This document shows positions 10,101 to 19,465 of a stretch of 64,000 bases of DNA, piece by piece. The notes under the pieces were generated by a model. That model was not told the DNA's origin and made no database searches. It saw only the letters and a list, made by a program, of their open reading frames with translations. Source of the stretch: Saturnia japonica (taxonomy: Eukaryota; Arthropoda; Insecta; Lepidoptera; Saturniidae); assembly GCA_033032175.1 (NCBI GenBank), contig CM065312.1, forward strand, positions 20,868,001 to 20,932,000. Reading direction: 5' to 3'. Position numbers and translations under genes: made by a program. Positions within the stretch are counted from its first letter, which is position 1, and each line of letters opens with the position of its first letter.

Positions 10101-11915
10101 ATTTACCAATATTAACTTTAGAAATACATAAGCGCGTCTTCGGTCGAGAGGAGGAAGCTGTCGGTACACGTAGTGTCGACTGCCGAGGGAGGCGCCGGGA
10201 GGGAAAAAGAAGACATCTCCGGACCACGTGAGAAACACGGCAAACAGGTATCGTGCGTTTTTAAAAAGTGAATCTTAGGCGGCGATTCGATTATTGAACG
10301 ACAATAATTGACAGTGAAGTTTCAAAGACGCGTTACGTTCAGCCACGTGTCTTTACATGAAAGAGAAGAAAGATATAAGTTAGAAAGAACACGAAAGAGA
10401 GCTATAGATTATAATGTATAAAATACATAGTTTATGATATCTACGTCTCCCGTTTTAAGAAATTTCACTTCTATATAATTATGTATAAAACTGTGCTAAA
10501 CCCGAAACCGGCATTTTTTACCTGACTGCAAAAAGGAGGGTTTTGTTTTCGAGCGTATTTATGTATGTACGTATGTCTACTTCTTGGCACGTTCTATAGC
10601 CTAAATGGTTTGATGGATTTTAGTATACGAGGTGTTGTTAGATTCGTCTTAATTGTGGGAGTGAGAAAATTACATAACATTTAAGAACGACGTATGCGAA
10701 TCAATAAAAAAGCAAAAATAGAAAAATATAAGTTTTTAGTAAAGTGTTTTTGTTGCAGTCGGGATTTTTATTTCCTTTTTTTATATTTTAGCTTGTATAA
10801 ACTCTGAGTTATATAAATTTATTTATTTTTAATTCATTACCACAACTTAACAAATAATTTTATAATTATATCGTATTATAATAGGATTAGCTGACCCCAG
10901 ACGTTGTTTTGCGCATTTCAGTAGTCAATAAATTCGAACACAGTGCTAATTAAGGCGTTCAGGCAGACTATAAAAACGTTCTTCCTAAAGAAATGGATCT
11001 AAGCAACTTTTTCGGTGATCGATGAAATGATTTTGGAGTTTATCAATTTGATAAATTATATGTACCAAGATAAATTTATTTATATACAATTAATAAAATT
11101 GAAATAGTTGTCTGTTTGTAATGTTAAAACAACAGATTTTCATTAAATGCATATGAAAGTAGATACTAGGTAGGTATATACGGTAACTATAACAAAAAAA
11201 ACTATTTTTAAAATTTATGTCTATAAGTGTGTACCGGGTAATGTCCGAAACGGTTGGACCATGGAAATATACTCTTTGTGGGTAGGACCGAGTTGGACCG
11301 GACTGGCAGATAGCTTATGTTATAAGGAGTAACTTATGCTACTTTTATTTTCGTAAAATAATTAGGGTTTCGCGCAAAATAAAAATACATCTTTATCTTT
11401 AAACCTAATTATTTTTCTAAAATAAAAGTAGCCTGGTCACCCCTTATAACACCAGCTATCTGCCAGTCAAAATCGGTCCAACCGTTTCTGAGATTACCCG
11501 AAAAAAAGAGACAGTCAGACAAAATATTAAAAAATGTTATATATATATACTTTCATATGGATTTAGTTAAAATCTGTTATTTTGACACTTCAATTTTATT
11601 AATTGTATAAATTAACTAACTGGCCCAATAGTGTTCTACCTTCTGCCCTTTCCGTTAGATATTGACTCGACCACAAAGCCAACTATTGGTCCTAAAATAG
11701 TCAAAGTTTCACCATTGTTATGGTCTGTAATGTGAACTTTAATGAATAATATACAAGTAGAGTACTAAGATATTATAAAATAACCGATTGTTTTTATGTT
11801 TCAGCCAACGAAGATCACGAATCTGGTGGAATTTAAGGCAAGGAGGCGTCTATACCCGCTTCCGGTGCCTTATGATAACATACCTCTTAAAGGAGATCAT
11901 TGTAACCTTTATTAA
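4103..11915 (+). CDS. IDE: Insulin-degrading enzyme homologue, C-terminal six exons (5' part not found)
   Basis: Exons, joined by phase: 4103-4260, 5423-5560, 6584-6712, 8113-8193, 10122-10247, 11805-11915 (stop TAA). All have AG/GT borders; all internal junctions are phase 0 and the first exon begins with two bases of a split codon. Together they encode about 247 residues of an M16 zinc metallopeptidase, which degrades insulin-like and other small peptides inside a clam-shaped chamber. Diagnostic segments in order: GAWYLCEMENNVH, FNVLRTK|EQLGY across the first junction (matching the region of human IDE Arg824 and Tyr831, which contact substrate), RRSKGVQGL, RKLRKPQQM, KLSVHVVS, ITNLVEFKARR. 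The RR-x-x-G-x-QGL pattern favours IDE over nardilysin. The HxxEH zinc site would be in N-terminal exons outside the visible part. The introns hold a solo-LTR-like segment, SINEs and tandem repeats. A LINE fragment begins about 45 bp after the stop. Confidence 0.9.
4440..4870 (+). repeat. Dispersed repeat family B
   Basis: About 400 bp repeated, same orientation and well conserved, at 62140-62520. Shared landmarks include GACAATGTCAATATTTT, TTAGGATTCGCAGT, TTTCTGCACTCCTTCTCCAT and TTAACCATGCCAAATCTCACA-like segments. No coding potential. Class unknown. Confidence 0.65.
4870..5422. other. IDE intron, AT-rich
   Basis: Simple AT-rich intron sequence ending in the acceptor before the exon at 5423. 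Nothing else recognised. Confidence 0.5.
5586..6036 (+). mobile_element. Probable solo LTR inside an IDE intron
   Basis: About 451 bp, more GC-rich than its surroundings, bounded by TGTTAC (5586-5591) and GTAACA (6031-6036), the short inverted ends typical of gypsy/Pao LTRs. Inside are, in order, a TATA box TATAAAAG (5840-5847), an arthropod initiator-like TTCAGTT about 33 bp on, and polyadenylation signals AATAAA (5932 and 5983), the U3-R-U5 order expected of an LTR. No clear 4-6 bp target duplication was found, so the boundaries or the solo-LTR reading may be wrong. A stand-alone promoter is the alternative. Confidence 0.45.
6165..6430 (-). mobile_element. tRNA-derived SINE, family S1, minus orientation
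   Basis: Read on the minus strand it begins with a tRNA-like head containing a pol III B box (GTTCGAATCCC, with an A box upstream) and continues into a body shared with 49985-50225, where the same family lies on the plus strand. Shared body landmarks include GGTAGGGCTTTTTCT and CTTGGGCCA. It lies in the IDE intron 5561-6583. Confidence 0.7.
6713..7250. other. IDE intron sequence with repeat remnants
   Basis: Contains GGAACGAAGTTCCTT (6771-6785) and its near inverse GGAACTTCGTTCC (7210-7222), probably repeat edges. No coding sequence beyond the exon ending at 6712. Confidence 0.4.
7251..7768. repeat. Repeat family H with about four degenerate 110-120 bp tandem units
   Basis: A unit containing a (CC)GATTTTnATGAAAT core followed by ACGGGAAGYATA recurs near 7259, 7370, 7490 and 7600. 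The block ends in ATTACTGCG followed by GCGCCGCTAGTT (to 7765). A related terminus and one unit occur at 46370-46645 (ATTACTGCGTAGGTACTAAA). Non-coding; in an IDE intron. Confidence 0.55.
7769..7925 (+). repeat. Dispersed repeat family G
   Basis: Related segments occur at 41310-41460 (same strand) and 63470-63600 (opposite strand). Shared landmarks are AATGAAATTAAAGTGGGA and AAATCGRYTCATAAA-like sequence. Probably part of a longer LINE-derived repeat. Confidence 0.5.
8194..9410. other. IDE intron, AT-rich
   Basis: Long AT-rich stretch between IDE exons. Only short frames without recognisable motifs; nothing else supported. Confidence 0.5.
9411..9475 (-). repeat. LINE-like 3' end motif
   Basis: The reverse complement reads ACGGGTGAAACCGTGGGACAC then AGCTAGT. 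The same terminus occurs at 24475-24512, 41080-41145 and 56375-56410. Repeated sharp termini like this are typical of the 3' ends of RTE-type lepidopteran LINEs; the element bodies are mostly missing. Confidence 0.5.
9700..9965 (-). repeat. Possible SINE remnant
   Basis: The minus strand at about 9785-9815 reads GCGCTGGCGTAGTGGTTAAT, which resembles a pol III A box. A clear B box was not found, so this is a tentative, decayed tRNA-derived repeat. Confidence 0.3.
10515..10810 (+). repeat. Dispersed repeat family D
   Basis: Recurs at 42995-43235, 43625-43925 and 53165-53640. Common landmarks: AAAAAGGAGGGTT, ATGGATTTTAGYATACGAGG, GTTAGATTCGTCTTAATTGT, and TTGCAGTCGG before a T-rich end. Non-coding. 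Confidence 0.65.
11085..11615. repeat. Large imperfect palindrome made of two family-A ends head to head
   Basis: Left arm (about 11085-11372) runs from ACAATTAATAAAATTGAA through GAAACGGTTGGACC to TTTTATTTTCGTAAAATAATTAG. Right arm (about 11402-11611) is its reverse complement in the same order, ending TTTATTAATTGTATA. The spacer is about 30 bp. The arms are diverged, so this is an old inverted duplication or foldback element. It lies in the last IDE intron. Confidence 0.7.
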
Positions 11916-11959
11916 TCTACTTAAAGTATAATATCTCGTAGCCATCGTTCCGTCGCGCT

Positions 11960-12169
11960 CCAACACAGGTATAAATATGGGGCTGTTGCGGCCAACCGGT
12001 ACACCGGTCCCCAATGCCCGCCGGCGTAAACACCGGCCGCGTAACATCTTCACCGATCCGGACGACAAAGTCGAAAAAGCAAACGCGTATTATTCCACCG
12101 TCTCTCTGAACAGCCCGCAGAGGACGGGCGGTCAACTTCGCGCCCGCACACCCGCCACGTCCACCCTCT
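11960..12169 (+). mobile_element. Jockey-like LINE fragment, left part (ORF2 C-terminus)
   Basis: Encodes RRRKHRPRNIFTDPDD and following residues, matching RCKRRPRNIFIDPDD of the LINE copy at 17228-18845. It starts about 45 bp after the IDE stop codon, so IDE transcripts may run into it. It is interrupted at CTCT (12166-12169) by another element and resumes at 13262. Confidence 0.8.
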
Positions 12170-13261
12170 TGTTATATTATTTATCTGGAAGATAATCTTA
12201 TTTAATATCTACTTTATATTATTGACCTTATTATTGTTTTGGTGTACCTATTCTTTTATTTCCAGGATACCAATTAATGATAGGTTTATGTATTGATGCG
12301 TTTAGATAATTTATAACTTGATAATTTTGGTTTAATAACAGCTTTGTTAATATTTTAGGTTCGTATTGTTTACATTGCAATATTATGACAATCTCTGTCA
12401 TTGATAATTCTTTGATAGTAATAGAGCATGCGCAATTAGGAGTTTCTCAGGTATAGACAAATATTCTATCCAGGTTCTAGTTTAGCAAAATAAATCTATG
12501 ATTAGATTTATTTTTAATTTTTAAAATAAGAAAAGTCTAGTAAGATGAAATTTTGAATTCAAACGAAAACAAAAGAGAAAATTAGAACAGAGTAGGACAG
12601 ATTCTTCAGGATGGATCTGATCATGTTTGATTGATAGGACTGCAGACCTTTGAATCGAAGTAACGTTTATATCATAATTATCATGTGTTTTGATAAAAAC
12701 CAAATTATTGTACAACAAACCTGGGAGTCGAAAAGACAGTTTATTTTATAACATATTTATATAGAAAATTTATTTTAATTGTTATAATTTATAATTTTAA
12801 TATTAATATGGGTGAAATACCCTTTGCCAAAACGACAAATACCTACTGAACATTGAAAGAACACTACCGGGAAAGTACCACCTGGATTTTGTATTTATAA
12901 TACAAATAATAACTTTTCCTTTTACATATGAGGAAATCTCAATAGATAAGATATTTGGTGCTGCTTCGTCTGCTTGAGCAGTGTATCCTGATACGGCCTA
13001 CACCGTGCTGACTTCTATTCTAGATCCTAGGCAAGGATCTCTACGCTGAGCTGTCGGAACAAGAAGAACGTCTCGGTTATGGACTTTTAAATTGTGTAAT
13101 AATAATTTGTAAAACATATATTAACTGAAACGCATCAATACATAAACCTATCATTAATTGGTATCCTGGAAATAAAAGAATAGGTACACCAAAACAATAA
13201 TAAGGTCAATAATATAAAGTAGATATTAAATAAGATTATCTTCCAGATAAATAATATAACA
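12170..13261. mobile_element. 1,092-bp DNA element with perfect 134-bp terminal inverted repeats
   Basis: Bases 12170-12303 and 13128-13261 are exact reverse complements (134 bp, ends TGTTATATTATTTATCTGG). The element is flanked by a 4-bp duplication CTCT (12166-12169 and 13262-13265). Removing the element and one CTCT restores the uninterrupted LINE sequence seen at 18250-18275. The interior has no transposase-like ORF, so it is non-autonomous. A TGTNR terminus with a 4-bp duplication is compatible with Ginger-type elements, but that assignment is inference; a foldback element of another superfamily is possible. Perfect termini imply a recent insertion. Confidence 0.88.
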
Positions 13262-13560
13262 CTCTCTAGTGGCAACCCTAGGTCCGTTCCTCGGTGTGAA
13301 GCCCTTGGGTCAAGCAGCCGCCCGCGCGATACACGTGACACTGCACTTGCAGTCACTTAGCTACCCACACACATCATTACACACAATATATTCATACACC
13401 TACACACCTCTTAGATACATACATACATTCTTTTTTTACGCTAGTTAGTGTAGACCATATTTCAGATCACTAAATACATATACACATGTTCCTTACTTCT
13501 TCCCAGGAGGCAGAGACTTGTATACAGTATCTACCTCGTCTCTCTATTTTTTGAAGGCAT
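13262..13560 (+). mobile_element. Jockey-like LINE fragment, right part (3' UTR)
   Basis: Continues the LINE after the nested insertion: CTCTAGTGGCAACCCTAGG aligns with CTCTAGCGGTAACCCAAG of 18268. It includes CGCTAGTTAGTGTAG and the TCCCAGGAGGCAG segment of the LINE 3' UTR. It has only one GCTAGTTAG unit where the young copies have more than three. Confidence 0.75.
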
Positions 13561-14180
13561 TCGAAGAAGTGATGATGTCGAGTTCAAAGCTCAAACAGTA
13601 GTGAATGTGACAAAAATGAATCTGTTTCTACTAGGTCAATACTTTTACAAAACACTTCAAATATAATGGAAGAATGTTATGCCGGATTTTGGAATTGCTA
13701 CGAGGAACTAGCATCTACAGCGCCGCAACAGCATGAAGATCCAAAAAGTGCTATGGCTATAGAATTGGAAATATACTACCACGAGAAAAAGTCCGTTTGA
13801 TTGGGAGGGCAAAACAAGATTGGCTTGGCATACTTAGCAAGGATTAGGTATAATATCTGGGCGACAAGCTGTGCTCGGTGTCTTATAAACAAGAACAGAA
13901 ATTCACCTATCTAGGTAAACTTGGAATGTAAAACAGTATCTAAACACAAAGTTTAATCAAACAAATTATACAATAATTGCTCACTTAATATAATAAGATA
14001 CAGCGAGCGCTTATTTTCAGGAGCCAGATAGTTGTTTGGTGTTTCTGAATCATAACTTGCCATTGTTAAAGTACTGATATTGATATAAAAGAATTGGTTT
14101 TTTATTTAATTGAATATTCTTGTTTTATTTACATGATTTATCTGACAGTCACTAATTTACACTAATATTGTAGTTATAAT
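13560..14180. other. Non-coding, with one family-E repeat fragment
   Basis: 13905-13975 is similar in reversed form to 37173-37270 and 53340-53505, and in the same sense to 40835-40930. No gene seen. Confidence 0.4.
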
Positions 14181-14239
14181 TTTTGAGTTCTTTTAGAGTA
14201 CCTCGGCAGTTGAAATGAATTATTTGGCCAATAACAAGT

Positions 14240-14625
14240 ACTAAAAAAATGGCCGAGTATGCAGAGTACTGAGATACTCCCAAGACATTCATGCAGGCCC
14301 TTGTTTAAAAACCTAAGTTTATTAGCTTTGCCCTGCATGTATGCCCTGGAGGCAGCTAAATTTGTTAACAAAACACCCAGAGTTGTTCAGTACAGCTTAG
14401 GACATATTTCCCAGATATACAAGGAATATTGGTACAATTGTTTTGCCCAAATCATCAAAAACAGCTTTATACTTTAAGAAATTTTATGCAATGTGTGGAC
14501 GTATATATATAATGCCGTCCCTTACGATATTAGGGAATTGCCAGAAGATTAAAATTGTGGCTAACAGAAAAATCATATTATTCTGTAATAATAAGGCAGA
14601 ATATTATAGTACACATATCTCTTCT
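14240..14625 (+). pseudogene. Degraded LINE ORF2 C-terminal fragment
   Basis: Frame 14259-14477 contains SCRPLFKNLSLLALPCMYA and EAAKFVNKTPR, and a shifted frame to about 14620 continues with YNAVPYDIRELPED-like and AEYYS segments when read across a frame change. This order is the usual non-LTR retrotransposon C-terminus. A frameshift and stops make it a pseudogene. It belongs to a LINE lineage different from the Jockey-like copies in this window. Confidence 0.5.
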
Positions 14626-14649
14626 AAGTAGTGTAATATGTTAAAGGAT

Positions 14650-14790
14650 AATGAATGTATTATCTTGGTGCAGCCAGACTGGTGGAACACCTTCACCCAA
14701 CAAAAGATCACAGCCAAATAACCTTGTGTAGTATTTATTCCACTTACCATCAGGTGATTCATATGCTTGTTTTCCACCTCTGTAGTATCA
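14650..14790 (-). repeat. Dispersed SINE-like repeat family S3, minus orientation
   Basis: The reverse complement carries GGTGGAAAACAAGCATATG, then a CCTGATGGTAAGTGG-like segment and CCAGTCTGGCTGC. Related copies occur at 36170-36280, 45330-45485, 48690-48795, 60725-61022 and 63765-64000. It lies just beyond the 3' end of the zinc-binding protein gene and may supply its 3' UTR. Confidence 0.55.
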
Positions 14791-14844
14791 AATAAAATAA
14801 AATTTAAATTTTCACATATGTAATTTTTTTTATCTCAGTATAAT

Positions 14845-16241
14845 TTAGCTCTTGGACGGAGATAATATATCATTATTTGTTATCTCTATTTTGATTGTAG
14901 ATATATTTTCTCTAGTAGGATCAATGTCAATTTTCAACTCTCCTAAACCTATATCAGGCTCTTTCTTCCTTAAACTCTCCATCTCTTCTTCCCTCAGCAA
15001 CTGTACACCAGACAACCCTTGAAAGTCCCGCAACTTCTTTATCCATTTCTCATTGTTTATCACTGCAGGTTTTTGGTCTTCTTTATCATCAATTAAAGCT
15101 AGTGATAACTCTTTTATATTTTGCACATTCTCTATCATCTTCTGTTCATTTTCTTTTTCTTTCTGTGCTCTCTTTAATCTCAGCTCTTTCTGTTTGTTAA
15201 TAGATTGAGCATCACACTGGCTATCTTCAGAGTCATATGCTTTGTTCATCCTATCAATATCAGCCCAAGCGGCTGAGGAAACCACGGAGCCAACCACTGA
15301 TGAAGTATCTCGTGTTTTTCTACTACCACTAGAAATCTCATCATGGGGCAATATGTCATTTTCAATCTGAACAAACTTCAGCTCCTCATATCCAAATGGA
15401 AACTCACATTCCACATTTTCGCACATTAGAAATTTTTCTTTGAAGTTAATATAAAACAACTTGACTACAGAATCACAGAGTGGACATACCTGAAAAATTA
15501 CATAAAACATTAAAAAATACATTTAATGCAAAATATTAATCAATGCTGCAAGAATGTCTTTATGTAGTCAGGGAATTATAAATACCATAAATCTAGACAG
15601 ATCAAACACTGTCTGTCTCTAAATATTACTAATGAATATATTATTCTCAAATAGAACGCTATAATGAATGAAGAATATAATGTTCACTTGTCTAGCTATG
15701 TTCAAGTCAAAAATCTGTTGTTAAGAACTTATGTTCTCCTGCAGCTGCAGTTTAAAGCTTTTTCGGATTGGCGAGTTACTGTCTTGGGTACATCAATAAT
15801 TAATATAAGTTTGTGGTCAATTAATATACAAGCCGAAAACAAATTAATCAAATAAAGAAGATACAGAAACCATTTACCTGCAAACCCTCTTCAATAATAG
15901 TAACACTTTCATTTATATTGTTGATCAACTGTAATTAAAATTAAGAAAACATTTAACAGACTTTATTATCATATTTCTCAAAAATTTCGTAACGAATAAA
16001 TCCTGGTATATATAATACTTATAATAATATTATAAATGTTTGGATTTTTGTCACTCAAACTCACAAAAATGGCTGAACGTATTAGAATAAAATTTGGCAT
16101 AGTTATTTAAAACATTGGATACTTATTATCCCGGTGAGTATCATATTTATCATTTCTTTCTGGACCCAATTCTGAAGTCCAAGTCGTAGTGGTGGGCAAA
16201 AAATAATTTAAAAAACTTACATTTGATTTTTGATCACCCAT
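14845..16241 (-). CDS. Uncharacterised zinc-binding protein, complete, three exons
   Basis: Exons 16241-16221, 15928-15878 and 15489-14845, all phase 0 with AG/GT borders, encode 238 residues starting MGDQKSN. Residues about 25-60 form a Cys4 unit: CPLC, then FLMCEN-x2-CEFPFGYEEL, a probable single zinc ribbon. A serine-rich stretch follows, then a Lys/Glu-rich segment (about residues 115-150) likely to be helical or coiled coil, and an acidic C-terminus with no domain I recognise. The Cys motif resembles the N-terminal CxxC...CENxxCxxPxG segment of SUMO isopeptidase USPL1, but no protease domain is present. Function unknown; cytoplasmic or nuclear by absence of a signal peptide. It is convergent with IDE. 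A garbled second image of this gene region appears at 19541-21893. Confidence 0.8.
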
Positions 16242-17215
16242 AGTTGAATCCAAAATACTCTGATTAATACTCTTAATTCAACTTAAAATTATCTTTGCAC
16301 AACTGTACCTACCCTAAACTCAGTGGATTCAAAATTACTAATGACGTCTAATGTCTATGCTAATGACAATGAGTATACTATGAAAACCAATGAAAACTTT
16401 TACAATTTTATTTTGAAATGGAAAATGAAACATCTAATAGGGATGCGTAAAAAATACCGATACATTGAAATATCGGTATTTTCTCATTAAACTATAGATA
16501 AATAATTGTATTTTTAACCGCCATAATTCGATACCCAATATTTATTTTTGAAAATCGTATTCCTATGAGTTCGATATATTTTTTAGGAAAGTTGCAACTT
16601 TGTTTTCATATTTAATATTACTTGATCCACGGATACTCAACGAGCATCGTTTATTAGAAAAAAATCCGTTACAATCTTCATGAAATGCAATTTATACAAT
16701 AGCATTTGTATCTTGTCTATGATCTTATTTGTAAGAAAATTAGTTATGTACCAGTACTATATGTTCGATGGCAACTTTAGGGTGCGTAGCGATGCGGTTG
16801 GTGAGCTCAATCAATCAATCCGAATTGTTCTGGTTTTCATGTTTAAAAAATATGTAGCTGCTACCAAGCTAAATATTATCAATCACAAATACGATCTCAT
16901 CCTTGCGTTAAGCACATGCGAACCTACAGCATTGAGGAAGTACTCCACAGGATGCCACCCGGAAGACTAGCGCCGATACTTCGTCTTCACAATAGCGCAA
17001 CATTAATAACGCAATAAATAACGAAAGGGATCGGCTGAGAACAATACCCCAAGCGGACGCTCCTCGGCACCATGGCGCTCGACCCGCTACCGCATCTGTT
17101 GGGCTACGACATCTGTTGTCCACACTGCATTGACCAAACGCAAGCAAGGAACAAGGGACCGGATTCTCCCACTCTGATAGACACATATGTTCGGGTATAA
17201 AGACCCGAACATTTT
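16242..17215. other. 5' flank of the zinc-binding protein gene
   Basis: Non-coding AT-rich sequence that becomes more GC-rich after about 16900. No promoter motif assigned. A hairpin closes the segment at 17187-17212. This stretch is one of the two parents of the interleaved tract further right. Confidence 0.5.
17187..17212. repeat. Perfect 10-bp stem hairpin
   Basis: ATGTTCGGGT (17187-17196), a 6-base loop, then ACCCGAACAT (17203-17212). It lies 4 bp before the target-site copy flanking LINE copy 1. Function unknown. Confidence 0.6.
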
Positions 17216-17227
17216 AGTAACAAATAC
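17216..17227. repeat. Target-site duplication, copy 1 of 3
   Basis: AGTAACAAATAC, identical to 18846-18857 and 22358-22369. It flanks LINE copy 1 on the left. Confidence 0.8.
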
Positions 17228-18287
17228 AGTCCCCGATAGGCTAATTAAAATAATTCGCGTCTATTTAACAGATCGCACCTTCCGCTATAGAGTGGAAGGT
17301 GAATTGTCCACGCCCCGTCCAATACGCTCAGGCGTTCCCCAAGGTTCGATCCTGGCTCCTAGCCTATTTAACCTGTACGTCAGTGACCTACCTCGACTCC
17401 CGGAGGTCGAGGTAGGGCTATACGCTGACGATACAGTCTTATATGCCTCAGATAGGAATAGATCCGACCTCAGACACAAAGTCCAACGCTCCGTGACCAC
17501 TCTCGGGAAGTGGTTTAACGAGTGGCGTATAGCCGTTAATCCCTCGAAGAGCGCCGCGATGCTCTTCGATGCGGATTCGTCACAGATACCGTGGAAGCTT
17601 AAACCTGTTAAGCTCTACGATAATCCGATTCCGTATGAAAGAGAGACCAAATATCTAGGGGTAACCCTAGATAGTAGGCTCTCTTTTAGACCCCACATCC
17701 GTAAGGTTAGGAACAGGGCCGCGTGGGTCCTGGGCCGGTTGCATCCTCTGTTGCGTTCGGTGAGTAAAATGTCCACGCGACATAAGCTCACGCTCTACAA
17801 GACGTGTATTCGACCAATTTTGACATACAGTTGCGCCGTGTTCGCAAATATGTCCGAGTCGAGTTTCAAACGGTTACAATCGATACAGAATAGGTTCCTC
17901 TATCGTCTCACCGGGGCCCCGTGGTATGTTCGAAGCGTAGATCTCCGTAGAGATATGGAGCTTCCTTCGATACATGCCTACGTTAAACAGCTCTCCCGTT
18001 CGTATTTCGACACCGCGTCGAACCACGCGAATCCGTTGATAAAAACAGCCGCCACTTATGTTCCGGCACCCACGGACATCCGGTGCAAACGCCGGCCGCG
18101 CAATATTTTTATTGATCCCGACGATCACATCGAAAATGCGAATAAATATTACACATCCGTCTCTCCAAACAGAGCGTGCCAGCGCCCACGCCCGCGTAAT
18201 CACCGCTCTCTCCGCAGAGGGTGGGCGGTCAACTTCGCTCCCGCACACCCGTCACGTCCACCCTCTCTAGCGGTAACCCAAGCCTAG
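17228..18287 (+). CDS. LINE ORF2 reverse transcriptase, C-terminal part
   Basis: About 353 residues, N-terminally truncated by the insertion process, so the endonuclease domain and RT fingers are absent. Motifs: PIRSGVPQGSILAPSLFN (GVPQGS at 17331), GLYADDTVLYA (catalytic YADD at 17421-17432), NPSKSAAMLF, then KYLGVTLDSRLSF and CIRPILTYSCAVFA, RLTGAPWYVRSVDL and RPRNIFIDPDD. This motif series is typical of Jockey-clade elements. There are no internal stops, but without the 5' half it cannot be functional. Confidence 0.88.
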
Positions 18288-18462
18288 GTCCGTTCCTCGG
18301 AGTGAAACCCTTGGGTCAGGCATCCGCCCGCGCGATACAAGTGACACTATACGTGCAGCACTTATTTACCCACATACAACATTACACACGTATGAACAAA
18401 CACACGTGCACACCACACAGGTACATAGGTTCTGTGAGGGACCTTTTTTTTTCTTTTTTTAC

Positions 18463-18515
18463 GCTAGTTAGTTAGCGCTAGTTAGTTAGCGCTAGTTAGT
18501 TAGCGCTAGTTAGTG
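18463..18515. repeat. 14-bp tandem repeat in LINE 3' UTR
   Basis: Three full GCTAGTTAGTTAGC units and a partial fourth. The same array occurs at about 21995-22048 in copy 2, whereas the older fragments at 13430 and 50755 have only one partial unit. Confidence 0.8.
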
Positions 18516-18845
18516 TAGGAAACATTTCTGATTACTGAATACACATACGCATGGTTCCTTCCTTCCTCCCAGGAGGAAGGGAACGTGCCTATGTGTATAA
18601 TTGAGTTAGCTCGAATCGTAGGTGTAGGGATTCAGTTAGTTCGCGACTTATTTGCGTACGCGACGACCGCCCGAGCCAAGGTCCGGCCACTCTGGCGCCC
18701 TCGTGCGAGTCGTCCTTATAACTTTCGCGGCTGAGTGCCCTCCGCGCTCGCCCCCAAGTCCGGTGAAGCTGTAAAAGCCGCAGCGGCTTTAGGGCCCCTA
18801 AGGCTAACAGTGTAGTCAGTTCTAAAAAAAAAAAAAAAAAAAAAA

Positions 18846-18857
18846 AGTAACAAATAC
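18846..18857. repeat. Target-site duplication, copy 2 of 3
   Basis: AGTAACAAATAC between the poly(A) of LINE copy 1 and the 5' UTR of copy 2; shared by both. Confidence 0.8.
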
Positions 18858-19465
18858 GGGGTTCCGATTTGGTCTTGGTTGCGAACGGACGTGTCTCCGT
18901 TTGTGCTCTCGACCATCACGTGACCATACTATTGCGATCGTATGTTTGAAATTTATTTCAAATATATTGTTGTAATAACAACGTAAACCAACAAGTGTCT
19001 AACGCTCGCGCGGTAAACCGCACTTTTCGGTGCGACTTGCTTGTTTTTTTTTTTTGTAAATCCACGGTTTTGTGGTCATTTGCTGGATACCTGACGGTGC
19101 CAACGAAGGCAAGTGGGGCGTGACCCGAGCAGCCCGCTGGTTGTCTCCTTCAGAGGCAAACAGCCAGACTCGGACGGGCCTGGGAATCTAGGCCTTTGCG
19201 GTTATCGCATAGTCTTGCCCCAGGTGTCTCCTGCCAGACCCTCCGATCCTGCACACTCCATCCCCGGGAACCTGTTTGGGCCTAGCCCGGTTCAATTACC
19301 GGTCTGCGTCCTCAGTCCCGGGCTTGCTAGGGTTCCTTAGGGCCGATAGGTTCTTCCTGTGTGTCATTGCACCTTGACCACAGGACTCTTGCCCGACTCG
19401 GATAGTCGTATTTAATTTTTGGCCCACCCCCCTGCCCCTAAGGCAGGGAGGCCTCAATTAAAAAC

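Larger units (their letters stand above)
17228..18845 (+). mobile_element. 5'-truncated Jockey-like LINE, copy 1, with poly(A) tail
   Basis: Begins mid-ORF2 directly after a target-site copy. It contains the RT palm, thumb and C-terminus, a GC-rich 3' UTR and a 23-base poly(A) run (18824-18846), and ends at an identical target site. 5' truncation with target duplication is the signature of target-primed reverse transcription. The 3' UTR is reused as a marker for related fragments at 13262, 36757, 42060 and 50420. Confidence 0.88.

Noticed and set aside
16908..17186. 92-residue minus-strand frame
   Set aside because: No family motif; it lies in the flank that is also copied into the interleaved tract.
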